64,000 nucleotides of DNA from the NCBI GenBank assembly GCA_042219835.1, contig JBHJMN010000009.1, positions 62,001 through 126,000 on the forward strand. The letters run 5' to 3'. Positions 55,001 through 63,743 of the stretch are shown piece by piece (positions within the stretch are counted from its first letter, which is position 1; each line of letters starts with the position of its first letter). The notes below the pieces were generated by a model that was given only the letters and a program-made list of their open reading frames with translations, ran no database searches and was not told the origin of the DNA. The position numbers and the translations under genes are program-made. Origin of the DNA: Paenibacillus_G elgii_A. Its GTDB lineage: Bacteria; Bacillota; Bacilli; Paenibacillales; NBRC-103111.

Positions 55001-56776
55001 ATACAGCACGTTCCGCAGATCAAGGCCGAGAAGCGGTTGCAGCCGTTCGGCGCACCGGTCCACCTGCTCGCGATACACGGGCGCGGATTCATACAGCTCG
55101 GCGCCCATATCGATGTGCTGCGCCCCTTGTCCGGTAAACATAAAGGTCACTCCCAGTGGCGGTTCGCCGCCGTCTGCGGACTCTTGAGCGTCCCGGCCGG
55201 ATGGCGGCAGGTCCGCGAGCTTCGCTTTTAATCCGTCCGCGACCGTCCCATGATCGCGACCGACTACCGCGAGCCGCCGGGCGAACGTTTCTCTCCCTGC
55301 GGTAAGCGTATACGCCACGTCGGATAAGGGAACGTCCCGGTTCGCTTGCAAATAGCCGATCAACCGCTCCGTCTTCCGGCGCAAGGCCGCGGCCGTTTTG
55401 GCAGACAAGACGATGACGTTCCAATCGGCGGCCCCCGTGTCCGTCTCCGGCTCCACATTGGCGAACGCGGCCCCCGCCTCCAGATACCGTACTTCCGCCA
55501 AAGGAGCTTCCTCCAGCACGACGTGCGCATTCGTGCCGCCCATGCCGAACGAGCTTACCCCGGCCCGGCGGGGATGCCCGTCCGTGTTCCATTCCCTGAG
55601 CCGGTCGTTCACATAGAAAGGACTGTTCGCGAAATCGATTTTCGGATTCGGTTCCGTATAGTGCAGACTCGGCGGCAGCATTTTATTTTGCAGGCACAGC
55701 ACCGTTTTGATCAGTCCGGCAATCCCGGCGGCGCTGTCGAGATGGCCGATGTTCGTTTTGACCGATCCGATGGCGCAGTACTGCTTCCGGTCCGTAGCAT
55801 CACGATAGGCCTCCGTTAAGGCGGCCACTTCGACCGGATCGCCCAGCGCGGTGCCCGTGCCGTGAGCCTCAATATAAGTCATCGTCGCCGGGTCGATCTC
55901 CGAGACGGCCAGCGCTTCCTTGACGACCTCGGCTTGCCGTGTCACGCTGGGGGCGGTATACCCGACCTTCTGCGACCCGTCGTTATTGACCGCCGAACCG
56001 CAAATCACGGCCAGAATCGTATCCCTGTCCGACACGGCTTCATCCAGCCGCTTCAGCAAGACGGCCCCGGCCCCGTTCCCGACCGCCGTGCCTTGGGACT
56101 TGGCGTCGAACGCTCGACAGCGCCCGTCCGGCGACAGTATGCCCCCTTCCTGATAGTCAAAGCCTGCCGTTTGGTCCGCTTTGACCGACACGCCGCCCGC
56201 GATCGCCATATCGCATTCGTACGTGAGCAGCGCCTGACACGCCATATGAACGGCCACCAAAGAGCTGGAGCAAGCCGTTTGCACCGCGACGCTCGGGCCG
56301 CTCAGGTTCAACTTGTACGAGACGCGGGTAGCGAGAAAGTCCGGGTAATTGCCGATGCCGATCTGGAACGGTCCGAATGATTCCGCAAGCTCGTCATGGC
56401 TCAGCACATGCTGGAGATAATCCGACTGCCCGCTGCCCGCGTACACCCCGACCCGCTCGGGGCACCTCGTCGGAGGATATCCCGCCGACTCCAAGGCTTC
56501 GTAGGCGCATTCCAGAAACAACCGGTGCTGCGGGTCCGTCATCTCCGCTTCCCGCGGCGTCATCCCGAAGAAGACGGCATCGAAGTCGGCCGCTCCCTCC
56601 AGAATCCCTGCGGCATGGACCCGGTTCTTCTCCGGCTCCTTGAAGGAGGTAATCGATTCCTGCCCGTTTCGCAGATTGGTCCAAAATTGCTCCAAATCGC
56701 TAGCCCCCGGAAACCGTCCCGCCATCCCGATAATCGCAATCCCCCGCAGTTCCCCATCTTTTGCAATCGCTTCCAT
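52049..56776 (-). CDS. Type I PKS module KS-AT-KR-ACP
   Basis: Adds one C2 unit. 1575 residues: ketosynthase (about 12-435; C169 in TACSSSLVA, H305 in EAHGTGT, H345 in NIGHLDS), acyltransferase (about 545-840; S640 in GHSIGEYVA; HAYH at 739-742, the malonyl-CoA type), a ketoreductase region (about 925-1440; NADPH motif TGATSEIG 1186-1193) and a carrier domain (Ser in FFDLGGNSLLS, about 1503). The KR active site reads GLMDQCASHHFVDAFA, so the catalytic Tyr is Gln (1346) and the Asn is His (1350): reduction is doubtful. The C-terminal tail EIERLLSEIENLPQDELMQL resembles a docking helix. Confidence 0.95.
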   Translation of the reverse strand: MEAIAKDGELRGIAIIGMAGRFPGASDLEQFWTNLRNGQESITSFKEPEKNRVHAAGILEGAADFDAVFFGMTPREAEMTDPQHRLFLECAYEALESAGYPPTRCPERVGVYAGSGQSDYLQHVLSHDELAESFGPFQIGIGNYPDFLATRVSYKLNLSGPSVAVQTACSSSLVAVHMACQALLTYECDMAIAGGVSVKADQTAGFDYQEGGILSPDGRCRAFDAKSQGTAVGNGAGAVLLKRLDEAVSDRDTILAVICGSAVNNDGSQKVGYTAPSVTRQAEVVKEALAVSEIDPATMTYIEAHGTGTALGDPVEVAALTEAYRDATDRKQYCAIGSVKTNIGHLDSAAGIAGLIKTVLCLQNKMLPPSLHYTEPNPKIDFANSPFYVNDRLREWNTDGHPRRAGVSSFGMGGTNAHVVLEEAPLAEVRYLEAGAAFANVEPETDTGAADWNVIVLSAKTAAALRRKTERLIGYLQANRDVPLSDVAYTLTAGRETFARRLAVVGRDHGTVADGLKAKLADLPPSGRDAQESADGGEPPLGVTFMFTGQGAQHIDMGAELYESAPVYREQVDRCAERLQPLLGLDLRNVLYPPPSQAEEAASRLRLTALTQPALFVLEYALAKQLEAWGVRPQAMIGHSIGEYVAACLAGVMAVDDALTAVAARGSLMQEMDRGAMLAIALTEAEVRELLAAACPELSVAAVNGPMSCVVSGPFEAIEQLEQALGHKNAVSKRLATSHAYHSTMMEPMLERFAGVMRGIALHAPQLPYVSNVTGTWITAEQATNPMYWVRHLRDTVRFADGIRLLSESGRAAFLEIGPGQSLTSLVRQQTARNATPGALAVNALPPAAVGKSAYASVLQALGELWSAGADIDCAAWHEGKARRRVPLLTYPFERYRYYLEKKVRAVPVASADAVAAAGQERQVDMADWFYAPVWKQTFLPPQPPASGGAAPHKRTYLLFHDRYGLAEALSEGLKSEGHDVVAVLEGGGFRRVEEDVFTVHPAQGRSYEELLHALAAQQRFPDTVVHLWNVAEPEEGNVSVPIAQRYARSQQLGLYSLMHLAQTIGMQAAAKPTELIALTGSLQWVANEQVRSPERATLLGALRVIPQEYAQIRARAVDVSLADLTSASSGRLIRQLLQEIEHGGEDFVVAYRGMQRFTQLYEAVKLPEADPADAAFRDGGVYLVTGATSEIGLRLCEEIARTAKVSFVLLGDASFPDAREWEQYLLHSGEPDDAAKIIKRIRALEQNGTPLLYASADLADEAGLREVVRQAERRFGAIHGVLFAQEPYGSGLIQLGDRERSERVIAPQALGLLILESLLRSHPLELMIVFSRTISFTGGVGLMDQCASHHFVDAFAKWHVAAGGRTVAVNWGMWQDDVWVRKQTELPADVKEHMLQMQAVFGITGAEGLEAIRRVAASGLSQAVVSTQSIHDAAGSGWLNASGHAASNSRNSRADAVYLDGEPSQEPPQNETEQKIAAIWETLFGIPGIGRRQSFFDLGGNSLLSIQLVARLRQAFHGDIPMDVIFQSPTIAELAESIAQTQVKPEELDEIERLLSEIENLPQDELMQLLSREG

Positions 56777-56783
56777 TTTCTCT

Positions 56784-59700
56784 TTACCTCCTCTGCGTTC
56801 TAAGCCGTTTCTGCCTTTCTATTTCTTCCTTTCGCTGGAACGCCGTACGATTCGCGCTTTTGCTTCTGCTGCCGCTTCCGGGCCCTTCCTCCTCTGCTGT
56901 CCCCCGGTTCCGATTCAAGTGCCCCGCCAGCGCACGAATCGTGGGAAAACGGAACAGGTCGACGACGGTCGCGGAATCGTCCAGCGCCTCCCTGATGCGC
57001 TGATGAACACGCAGCAGCCGGAAGGAATCTCCACCCAAGTCGAAAAAGTGATCCTGAACGCCCACCCGCGATAATCCGAGCGCCTCTTTCCAGATCCGCG
57101 TCAGCACTTCTTCCGCTTGATTGAGCGGAGCTGCGCTTTCATCCGCGGCCGGCTCTTCGAAGCCGAGCTTGCTTAAAGCGGCCCGATCCGCTTTGCCGCT
57201 CGGCGTCAGCGGCAGCCGGTCGACCACGCGGACGAAATGCGGCGCCATAAACGCGGGAAGCCGTTCCTGCAAATAGGCGCGCAATTCCGCCGTCTGCGGC
57301 TTGTCCGTCCCGTCCGCGACCGGGACCGCAAAAGCAACCAGCCGCTTGCCGCTTCCATCGTCATGAACGACGACCACGGCTTGCCGGACTTCCGGGTGCA
57401 GACCCAGCACGGTTTCGATCTCTTCCAGCTCGATGCGGTGGCCGCGAATTTTGACCTGATGGTCCGCACGCCCGATATATTCCAGACTTCCGTCCGGCAA
57501 ATAGCGGGCCAAGTCTCCCGTCCGGTACAAGCGGACGGCTCCCGGCACAGGCAGGCCAAGCTCCGCCTCCACGAACCGCTCGGCCGTCAGCCTGGGACGG
57601 TTCCAATACCCGCGGGCCAGTCCCGCTCCGCCGATATACATCTCGCCAGTGACGCCAATCGGAACCGGTTTCCGGTTCTCGTCCAGTACATAAACCTGCG
57701 TATTGGCTATAGGCTGGCCGATATCCGGCGGCAGCCTGCCGCCGTCGAACGTTCGATCGGTTGCCCATACCGTGGCTTCTGTCGGGCCGTAGGCGTTGAT
57801 AAAGCGCCGGTTCACGCTCCATGCGGCAGCGACTTCGGCAGGACAAGGCTCGCCCCCCGAGATCACCGTCTCCAATGTCCGCAAGGCGTCCACACTGCCC
57901 GGGACTTCCGACAGCATAGCGAGCACGGATGCCGGGAGTACAAGCACATTGACGGCTTTTTTACCAATAAATTCTACCAGCGGCTTGCCCGGCAGTATGG
58001 CCTCCCGGGTGTCAGCCACAAGCGCTCCCCCGCTGCACAACACGGGGAAAATTTCCACCACGGAGGCGTCGAAGCTGCATGACGAAAACTGCAAAATCCT
58101 CGTACGGCCGGATAGCCCCAGCCTGTCCTTCATCGCATGTATAAGGTTGCCGAGTCCCCGGTGCTCGATCATGACCCCCTTCGGCTGCCCGGTGGAGCCG
58201 GAGGTATAGATGATATAAGCGAGATCGCCCTCCCCGGGGAAGGGCCAATGAACGTCCCTCAGCTCTTCAACCGCACCTCCCCGCGCTTCCTTCGGCTCAA
58301 CAAAAATGACCTCGCCTTTCCAACCTGCGACGGTTTGTCCGATCCCCCCTTTTGTCATAAGGAATGGAACCCGCGAATCGTTCAACATATAAGCGATGCG
58401 TTCCGCCGGATAATCCGGATCAATCGGCAAATATGCTCCGCCTGCGCGGAGAACCGCGATCATTGCAGCGATAAGCTCCGGCCCCTTGGGCAGCATCACC
58501 GCGACGACACTTTCCGCCGCCACGCCCCGGCTCCGCAAGCCGTGCGCCAGCCGGCGCGTCCATTGCTCCAGCTCGCGATACGTCAGGCGTTCGTCCCCGA
58601 ACTCGACCGCGACCGCATCGGGCGTCCGCCGGACCTGCCCGGCGAACAGCTCGGCAAACGTGCGCTGCGTTCCGAAATCCCGCTCCGTTCGGTTGAAATC
58701 GGTCAAAATCCGCCTGGCCTCGGCTTCCGATAGAAGACGCAAGTCTGCCACGGCGCGCTCCGGATGGGACAGCGCATCGTCCAGCAGATTCATGTACCGC
58801 TCGCCATGCGCAGCAATTTCGTCTTCGCCGAACAGCGCCCGCTGGTATTCGAAATCCAGCCGGTACATACCGGAATCCGTATGATCCTTAACGTGAAAAT
58901 GCAATTCATCCGCGATCGAGCCGCTGAAATGAATTTCGCTCGCAACGCCGATCTCGTCATCCTTGCGGAAATTCATCACTTGAAACTCCGTCCCGATATG
59001 GTACAACGGCCCCGGGATCGGATGACGCTCCCTCGTTCGGGCCACGAGCTGGTTGTAGGGGTATTTCTGGTGGCGCAGCATGCGCGTATAGGCTTTGGCA
59101 AAGGCTTGGCAATGCGGTGTAAAAGCATGCTGCGGATCGACTTCGTAGCGAAAAGCAGCCACACCCGCAAACATGCCGAAGGTGTGTTTGTCCCGGGGGC
59201 TCGTCCGGTTCCCGGTTATACTGGCGAGCACCATGTCCCTTTGGCCCGTCATCCGGTACAAATAAGCGTAGAAAAGAGCAAGAAAGAAAACCGAAGGGTT
59301 GACCCCGGCCTCCCGGCAGAAGGCATCGACGCGCTCCCTCCTGCTGCCGTCGATCGCGAACCCGTAGCGGCGGCTTTCCAGGCTTCCCGTCGAATTCCCG
59401 GTCCGGGCCAAAGAAACCGGTTCCGGCAATGTCCGGAACTTTTCGTCCCAATATTGGCGGTCCTGCGCATACCGGTCCGATTCCAGATAGGCGCGCTCCC
59501 GGTCGATCGCTTCGAGATAGGAAGGCTTCTTTTGAAAATCCCGTGCCTGCCCTCGGATCAAGCACAAATAAAGGTCTGCAATGTCGGCCCCGGCCTGCAC
59601 GAGGGCGGTACCGTCTCCAAGGATATGATGACATTTGAGATACAACCATAATTCGGTGTCGGAAAGGCGGAGGAGAGCAAAATCATAGAGCCGGGAAGCT

Positions 59701-60056
59701 TCAAGCGAGTAAGGCTGTCTGGTTGCAGCGTCGATCCACAGGCGAGCCGCCTGGTCTGGCGCCTGCTCGTTGCGGAAATCAAGCAGCGGGATATCGGGAG
59801 GATCTTCCGGGCTGATATACTGTCGGGGCATGCCGGGATCGTCCGAGGCTGAGGTTGTGATCGAGAGCCGGATGGAGTCATTTTCCAGCATGAATTGAGC
59901 GATGGCTTTCTTCATCAACTCGGGAGAGACGTGCGTCAAAAATGGAACGGACAAACCAAAGTTCATGAAACTGGAATCGGGATGCATCTTTTGCATGAAC
60001 CAAATCCGCTTCTGCGTTTGCGTCAGCGGAAACGTTCCTGAAGGCATTGCGTTCAT
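56784..60056 (-). CDS. NRPS loading/first module C-A-T
   Basis: First gene of the operon, 1090 residues. The condensation domain (about 8-430, HHILGDG at 143-149) at the very N-terminus suggests that the first amino acid is N-acylated by an external acyl donor. Adenylation domain about 460-960 (IIYTSGSTGQPKGVMIEH, YRTGDLARYLPDGSLEY, Lys in TPSGKADRA) and a carrier domain (FFDLGGDSFRLLRV, about 1025), then a basic tail. Code read by alignment: D A V V I G A V W K, which suggests a hydrophobic or aromatic residue but is not decisive. The ATG has GGAGG 10 nt upstream. The PKS gene begins 7 bp after its stop. Confidence 0.94.
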   Translation of the reverse strand: MNAMPSGTFPLTQTQKRIWFMQKMHPDSSFMNFGLSVPFLTHVSPELMKKAIAQFMLENDSIRLSITTSASDDPGMPRQYISPEDPPDIPLLDFRNEQAPDQAARLWIDAATRQPYSLEASRLYDFALLRLSDTELWLYLKCHHILGDGTALVQAGADIADLYLCLIRGQARDFQKKPSYLEAIDRERAYLESDRYAQDRQYWDEKFRTLPEPVSLARTGNSTGSLESRRYGFAIDGSRRERVDAFCREAGVNPSVFFLALFYAYLYRMTGQRDMVLASITGNRTSPRDKHTFGMFAGVAAFRYEVDPQHAFTPHCQAFAKAYTRMLRHQKYPYNQLVARTRERHPIPGPLYHIGTEFQVMNFRKDDEIGVASEIHFSGSIADELHFHVKDHTDSGMYRLDFEYQRALFGEDEIAAHGERYMNLLDDALSHPERAVADLRLLSEAEARRILTDFNRTERDFGTQRTFAELFAGQVRRTPDAVAVEFGDERLTYRELEQWTRRLAHGLRSRGVAAESVVAVMLPKGPELIAAMIAVLRAGGAYLPIDPDYPAERIAYMLNDSRVPFLMTKGGIGQTVAGWKGEVIFVEPKEARGGAVEELRDVHWPFPGEGDLAYIIYTSGSTGQPKGVMIEHRGLGNLIHAMKDRLGLSGRTRILQFSSCSFDASVVEIFPVLCSGGALVADTREAILPGKPLVEFIGKKAVNVLVLPASVLAMLSEVPGSVDALRTLETVISGGEPCPAEVAAAWSVNRRFINAYGPTEATVWATDRTFDGGRLPPDIGQPIANTQVYVLDENRKPVPIGVTGEMYIGGAGLARGYWNRPRLTAERFVEAELGLPVPGAVRLYRTGDLARYLPDGSLEYIGRADHQVKIRGHRIELEEIETVLGLHPEVRQAVVVVHDDGSGKRLVAFAVPVADGTDKPQTAELRAYLQERLPAFMAPHFVRVVDRLPLTPSGKADRAALSKLGFEEPAADESAAPLNQAEEVLTRIWKEALGLSRVGVQDHFFDLGGDSFRLLRVHQRIREALDDSATVVDLFRFPTIRALAGHLNRNRGTAEEEGPGSGSRSKSANRTAFQRKEEIERQKRLRTQRR

Positions 60057-60108
60057 TCCTCATCCTCCCTGTCTTCATTAACCTCCATGTTCTCCGATGT
60101 TCGATTTC

Positions 60109-60145
60109 ATTGTAACACGATTGGTATTTGTTTGCTATAAATACC
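60109..60145 (-). promoter_or_regulatory. Promoter region of the NRPS-PKS operon with a dyad
   Basis: TACAAT (minus strand, 60109-60114) is a good -10. The -35 position falls inside the perfect inverted repeat GGTATTT-N9-AAATACC (60123-60145) and itself is weak (TAGCAA). This suggests a promoter that needs an activator or is blocked by a repressor binding the dyad. No Fur-box-like sequence is seen here. Confidence 0.55.
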
Positions 60146-60205
60146 TAATATTGAAATTAAACCATATTAATGAATTATCATCCTTCGAATTAGAAATGGA
60201 AAAAA

Positions 60206-60227
60206 GGCCTACCAACGCATGGCGGCC
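60206..60227 (-). terminator. Probable terminator of the antitoxin gene
   Basis: On the minus strand, GGCC-GCCA...TTGG-TA-GGCC forms a short stem followed by TTTTTT. It lies about 65 bp after the stop of the Phd/YefM gene. Confidence 0.55.
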
Positions 60228-60292
60228 TATTCCTTTAACATCGGCTTATTTTTGATTGCTTCACCGTACTAATGTTTAACTTGATACAATAA

Positions 60293-60577
60293 TCAATCCA
60301 TCTTGTCCAGGATGTGTTTATCCGATTCAGTCACTTCCGGATCATGACTAAGGGTCCCCTCGCGCTGGTACTCTTGCTGTTCCAGTTGATTCAGGCGCTG
60401 GAACATCGACTCAAACAGCTCATAACTAAGGATGACCGTATCTACATTCCCATTTTCCGTAATATACTGAGGCAAAGATTTGGCTTTTTTCCGCACTTCA
60501 CCGAATTTTTTTGACGCTTCTGAAGAAGAAATCAACTGGTCAACATGGAATGTCGGCTTAAACATGGACGTATCCAT
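60293..60577 (-). CDS. Phd/YefM family antitoxin, orphan
   Basis: Type II antitoxin-like protein of 94 residues. The N-terminal fold LISSSEASKKFGEVRKKAKS and PQYITENGNVDTVILSYELF is the Phd/YefM DNA-binding dimer; an acidic tail follows. AAAGGAG precedes the ATG. No RelE, Doc or other toxin gene lies on either side, so it is an orphan or acts as a simple regulator. Confidence 0.88.
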   Translation of the reverse strand: MDTSMFKPTFHVDQLISSSEASKKFGEVRKKAKSLPQYITENGNVDTVILSYELFESMFQRLNQLEQQEYQREGTLSHDPEVTESDKHILDKMD

Positions 60578-60761
60578 CTAATCATTCTCCTTTGCCAAGA
60601 ATATCACCGTATTTACTTATCACACCATAAAACTCCGTATAAACATACGGAACATTTTACGGACGCAATTTACTTTTGGTCTCTCGTCTCTGCCCGCTCT
60701 CCGAGCGTCCGCCAGCTGCTCCGCTTTCCATTCTCCCCCTCTTGTATCTCCCCTGAGAAAT

Positions 60762-61649
60762 ATGTCAATATCAAGGGTAGCCGATAACCCGGCCCCCGGG
60801 ATGGCTTTGCAAGGAAACTTTGACGGGAAGAAGGGCTGCTCCTGTATGCATTTTCAACAACTTGCCGCGATGATTCCGGTGTTCGAGACCGTCGAATCCT
60901 CTACGGCTTCCCGGCTCATTGACTGTGGCCCGGACAGCCACCGGATCATCATTGTCCTCCGCGGACACGTTACTATATCGGCCCCTGACCAGGAGCCGGT
61001 CGTCGTCACGCAGGGCTTCGCCTGCCATCCGGTACACACCCCTTTCGACCTCCAAGTGCCGAAGACGAAGGAGGCCGAGTACGCCGTCATCACCTACCGC
61101 ATACTCCCGGAAAATAGCGCCTGGACGCTGCATGGCCCGCTTCGCACGCACAGCGAAGTGAAGATCAAATACATGCTGGACGAGCTCATCCGCACCGCCG
61201 AGGAGATCCGTACCGACTCCGAAGAGGAGGAAGCCGTACAGCTGTTCCGAAAGCGTCTCATTCTGGAGCGGATTTTGTTTATATTTCTGTACGAAACACA
61301 CAGGAGACAAGAGGAGCCTTCGTCCGACCTCGCCATCAAGGAATCCCTCTCCTATATCAACGAGCACTATATGCTGAAGCTCACGCTCCCGATGCTCGCT
61401 CAGCGGGCCGGAATGAGCGAAGGACATTACACGGTGCTGTTCAAAAAGCATACCGGAACGACGATGACCCACTATTTGCGCCGTCTCCGCATCCAGAAGG
61501 CGCAGCAAATGTTTCTGCAAACCCGTCTGCCCGCCAAAGAAATCGCGCAGCGGGTCGGCTTCGCGGACTATTTTCATTTCAGCCGCATTTTCAAGCAGGA
61601 AGTGGGCTGTTCCCCGACGGCCTTTCAACGAAACCGATCCGAAATCTAA
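60762..61649 (+). CDS. AraC family transcriptional regulator
   Basis: Regulator of up to 295 residues: an N-terminal cupin-like ligand domain (IIIVLRGHVTISAPDQEPVV) and two C-terminal HTH motifs (LTLPMLAQRAGMSEGHYTVL; PAKEIAQRVGFADYFHFSRI, then FKQEVGCSPTAFQ). The start is uncertain: ATG 60762 has no good ribosome binding site, and ATG 60846 (267 residues, MHFQQLAAMIPVFET) is at least as likely. Its position 100 bp before a Fur-controlled siderophore uptake operon is like that of Btr-type activators that sense ferri-siderophores; that role is inferred. Confidence 0.9.
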   Translation: MSISRVADNPAPGMALQGNFDGKKGCSCMHFQQLAAMIPVFETVESSTASRLIDCGPDSHRIIIVLRGHVTISAPDQEPVVVTQGFACHPVHTPFDLQVPKTKEAEYAVITYRILPENSAWTLHGPLRTHSEVKIKYMLDELIRTAEEIRTDSEEEEAVQLFRKRLILERILFIFLYETHRRQEEPSSDLAIKESLSYINEHYMLKLTLPMLAQRAGMSEGHYTVLFKKHTGTTMTHYLRRLRIQKAQQMFLQTRLPAKEIAQRVGFADYFHFSRIFKQEVGCSPTAFQRNRSEI

Positions 61650-61714
61650 AAATATAACATGCCCCATCCTAAAATTGGACATGGTCTAAGAACGAAGATG
61701 CGACTACAATAAAT

Positions 61715-61729
61715 TGAGAATAATTATCA
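61715..61729. promoter_or_regulatory. Fur box
   Basis: TGAGAATAATTATCA matches the 7-1-7 Fur consensus TGATAATNATTATCA at 13 of 14 specified positions. The following ATTATCAT extends the match in an overlapping register. It lies 20 bp before the lipoprotein start codon, so iron repression of the uptake operon is expected. Confidence 0.92.
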
Positions 61730-61749
61730 TTATCATGGGGGATAGCAAC

Positions 61750-62712
61750 ATGCATCTTTGGATCAATCGCACACTGCGCACCACTTTGCTGCTCGTCTTC
61801 GTCATCGCGCTTGCCGCTTGCGGCCAACCGGCTTCGAATCAAGCCCAACCGGGCCAAACCGGCGGACAAGCCGCTGCTCCGAAAGACGAGAAAATCACCG
61901 TAGAAGACGCCACCGGAACCGTCACCCTGCCGAAGAAGCCCGAGCGCATCGTGACGATGGATTTCAGCTTCACCGATATGCTGGTGACGCTTGGCGTACA
62001 ACCGGTCGGAATTGCCGACGACGGTACGCCCGAGCTGTTCATGGACTCCGTCAAAAGCCAGTTGAAACAATACACCTCCGTCGGGTCCCGCTATGAGCCG
62101 AACATCGAATTGATCAGTTCGCTGAAGCCCGACCTGATTATCGTCGATATCAACAAGCACAAAAATGCGCTGACCCAACTGAAAGCCATTGCGCCGATTC
62201 TCGTGCTGAACGATTTTCAAGCCGATTACGACCAAATGCTGAAAAATTACATGATCGCAGCCAAAGCGGTCGGCAAGGAAGAAGAAGGGAAAAAGCGCCT
62301 GCAGGAGCATCAGACGAAAATGGAGCAGGCCAAGAAGAAAATGAGCCGCGCTACATCGACCGTACTCCCGGCTGTCGTGAACCCGAAAGGCTTCTTCGCC
62401 CACTCGGATCACTCTTACACCGGCTCCATTGTGAAAATGCTGGGCTTCACCGACCCGGTCAAAAACGACGTCGCCTATCCGCAGCTCACCTTGGAGCAGC
62501 TTGTCGAAACGAATCCGCAAGTGCTGTTCCTGATGCCTACGGATAAAGTGACGATCGTGAATCAATGGGAAAGCAACCCGTTATGGAAAAAAATCGACGC
62601 CGTCGCGAGCAACAAATTGTTTACGGTGGAACGGCGCGACTGGTCGCTGTCCCGAGGCATGCTCGGATCGGAGAAAATTGCGGAAGATATCGTGAAGCAA
62701 TTGGGAGAATAA
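61750..62712 (+). CDS. Iron-siderophore ABC transporter substrate-binding lipoprotein
   Basis: Membrane-anchored binding protein of 320 residues. It starts at ATG 61750 (GGGGGAT 8 nt upstream); the in-frame TTG at 61714 lies within the Fur box. The lipobox is IALAAC (Cys about 22), followed by a Gln/Pro-rich linker and the FepB/FhuD-type fold: KITVEDATGTVTLPKKPERI, RIVTMDFSFTDMLVTLG, LKPDLIIVD. Siderophore type unknown. First gene of an operon with two permeases. Confidence 0.94.
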   Translation: MHLWINRTLRTTLLLVFVIALAACGQPASNQAQPGQTGGQAAAPKDEKITVEDATGTVTLPKKPERIVTMDFSFTDMLVTLGVQPVGIADDGTPELFMDSVKSQLKQYTSVGSRYEPNIELISSLKPDLIIVDINKHKNALTQLKAIAPILVLNDFQADYDQMLKNYMIAAKAVGKEEEGKKRLQEHQTKMEQAKKKMSRATSTVLPAVVNPKGFFAHSDHSYTGSIVKMLGFTDPVKNDVAYPQLTLEQLVETNPQVLFLMPTDKVTIVNQWESNPLWKKIDAVASNKLFTVERRDWSLSRGMLGSEKIAEDIVKQLGE

Positions 62713-62717
62713 CCAGA

Positions 62718-63743
62718 ATGGATCGCACTATCCAATCGATGAAGCAGCAGAGCCGGACCCGGTTTCTGCTCTTCCTTTTTTCCATTTCGATTCTCATCTT
62801 GGCCACGGGATTGCTGCTCAGCTTGAAATGGGGGCAGGCTCAAATCTCGTGGCGCACGCTGTATGAAGCGCTGACCTATCAAGGCCAGGACAAAAATCAT
62901 CTCTATATCCAAACGCTGCGCTTGCCCCGCACGCTCACGGCATGCATCGTAGGCATGCTGCTGGCGTTGGCCGGGCTGCTGACCCAGCTCGCCACGAAAA
63001 ACCCGCTGGCGTCTCCGCATGTGTTCGGCATTAACGCCGGGGCGTCCTTGGCCGTTGTATTCGGATTGTTAGCTGTCGCGGAGCTGTCGATTATGGGCTC
63101 CATGCTATTCGCTTTTGCAGGGGCGGCGGTCGGGGCGCTGCTGGTCTGGTCGTTGACTGGCAACGAGCACAAGCAGTATGTCCGCTTGGCTTTGGCGGGG
63201 ATTACGGTTCATTTCCTGCTCGCGTCCCTGACGGAAGGTCTGATTATCCTGAATCAGTATTCGACAGAGAGCATGATCTTCTGGCTCGTCGGGTCGGTGA
63301 ATCAAGCGGGATGGCCGGAGGTGCGCATGATCCTGCCGTTCTTCCTCGGCAGCCTGCTGCTGCTTGCCATCATGATCCCTTCCTTCCGCCTGCTGCTGAT
63401 CGACGATGACATTGCTGCCGGATTGGGTCAACGGGTCGCGGTCGTCCGAGGCATCGCCGTGCTGCTCGTCCTGCTCATGGCCGGATCGGCGGTCGCGGTA
63501 TGCGGACCGATCGGATTCGTCTGCCTGATCGTTCCGCACATCGCCCGCGCCTTGGCCGGCAGCCGTCTGGGCGTTCTGGTACCGCTCACCGCGCTGCTTG
63601 GCGGCTCGCTGCTCGTGTATGCCGACCTGCTCAGCCGCATGATCGCGTTTCCGTTCGAATCCCCCGTAGGTATTGTCACTGCGGTGATCGGCGGTCCGTT
63701 CTTCGTGTATTTGGCCCGGCGCAAAGGAGGGACCCACCGATGA
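62718..63743 (+). CDS. FecCD-type iron-siderophore permease, first subunit
   Basis: Membrane subunit of 341 residues with about nine to ten hydrophobic helices. Family motifs: LYIQTLRLPRTLTACIVGML, LAGLLTQLATKNPLASPHVF and GPIGFVCLIVPHIARALAGS. The start ATG 62718 follows the lipoprotein stop by 5 bp, with GGAGAATAACCAGA spanning the junction. A longer in-frame start within the lipoprotein gene is rejected. Pairs with the next permease. Confidence 0.95.
   Translation: MDRTIQSMKQQSRTRFLLFLFSISILILATGLLLSLKWGQAQISWRTLYEALTYQGQDKNHLYIQTLRLPRTLTACIVGMLLALAGLLTQLATKNPLASPHVFGINAGASLAVVFGLLAVAELSIMGSMLFAFAGAAVGALLVWSLTGNEHKQYVRLALAGITVHFLLASLTEGLIILNQYSTESMIFWLVGSVNQAGWPEVRMILPFFLGSLLLLAIMIPSFRLLLIDDDIAAGLGQRVAVVRGIAVLLVLLMAGSAVAVCGPIGFVCLIVPHIARALAGSRLGVLVPLTALLGGSLLVYADLLSRMIAFPFESPVGIVTAVIGGPFFVYLARRKGGTHR

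Noticed and set aside
46122..59651. Many long plus-strand frames across the NRPS-PKS genes
   Set aside because: All lie opposite clear modular synthase domains, have Arg/His/Gln-rich composition and no start signals.
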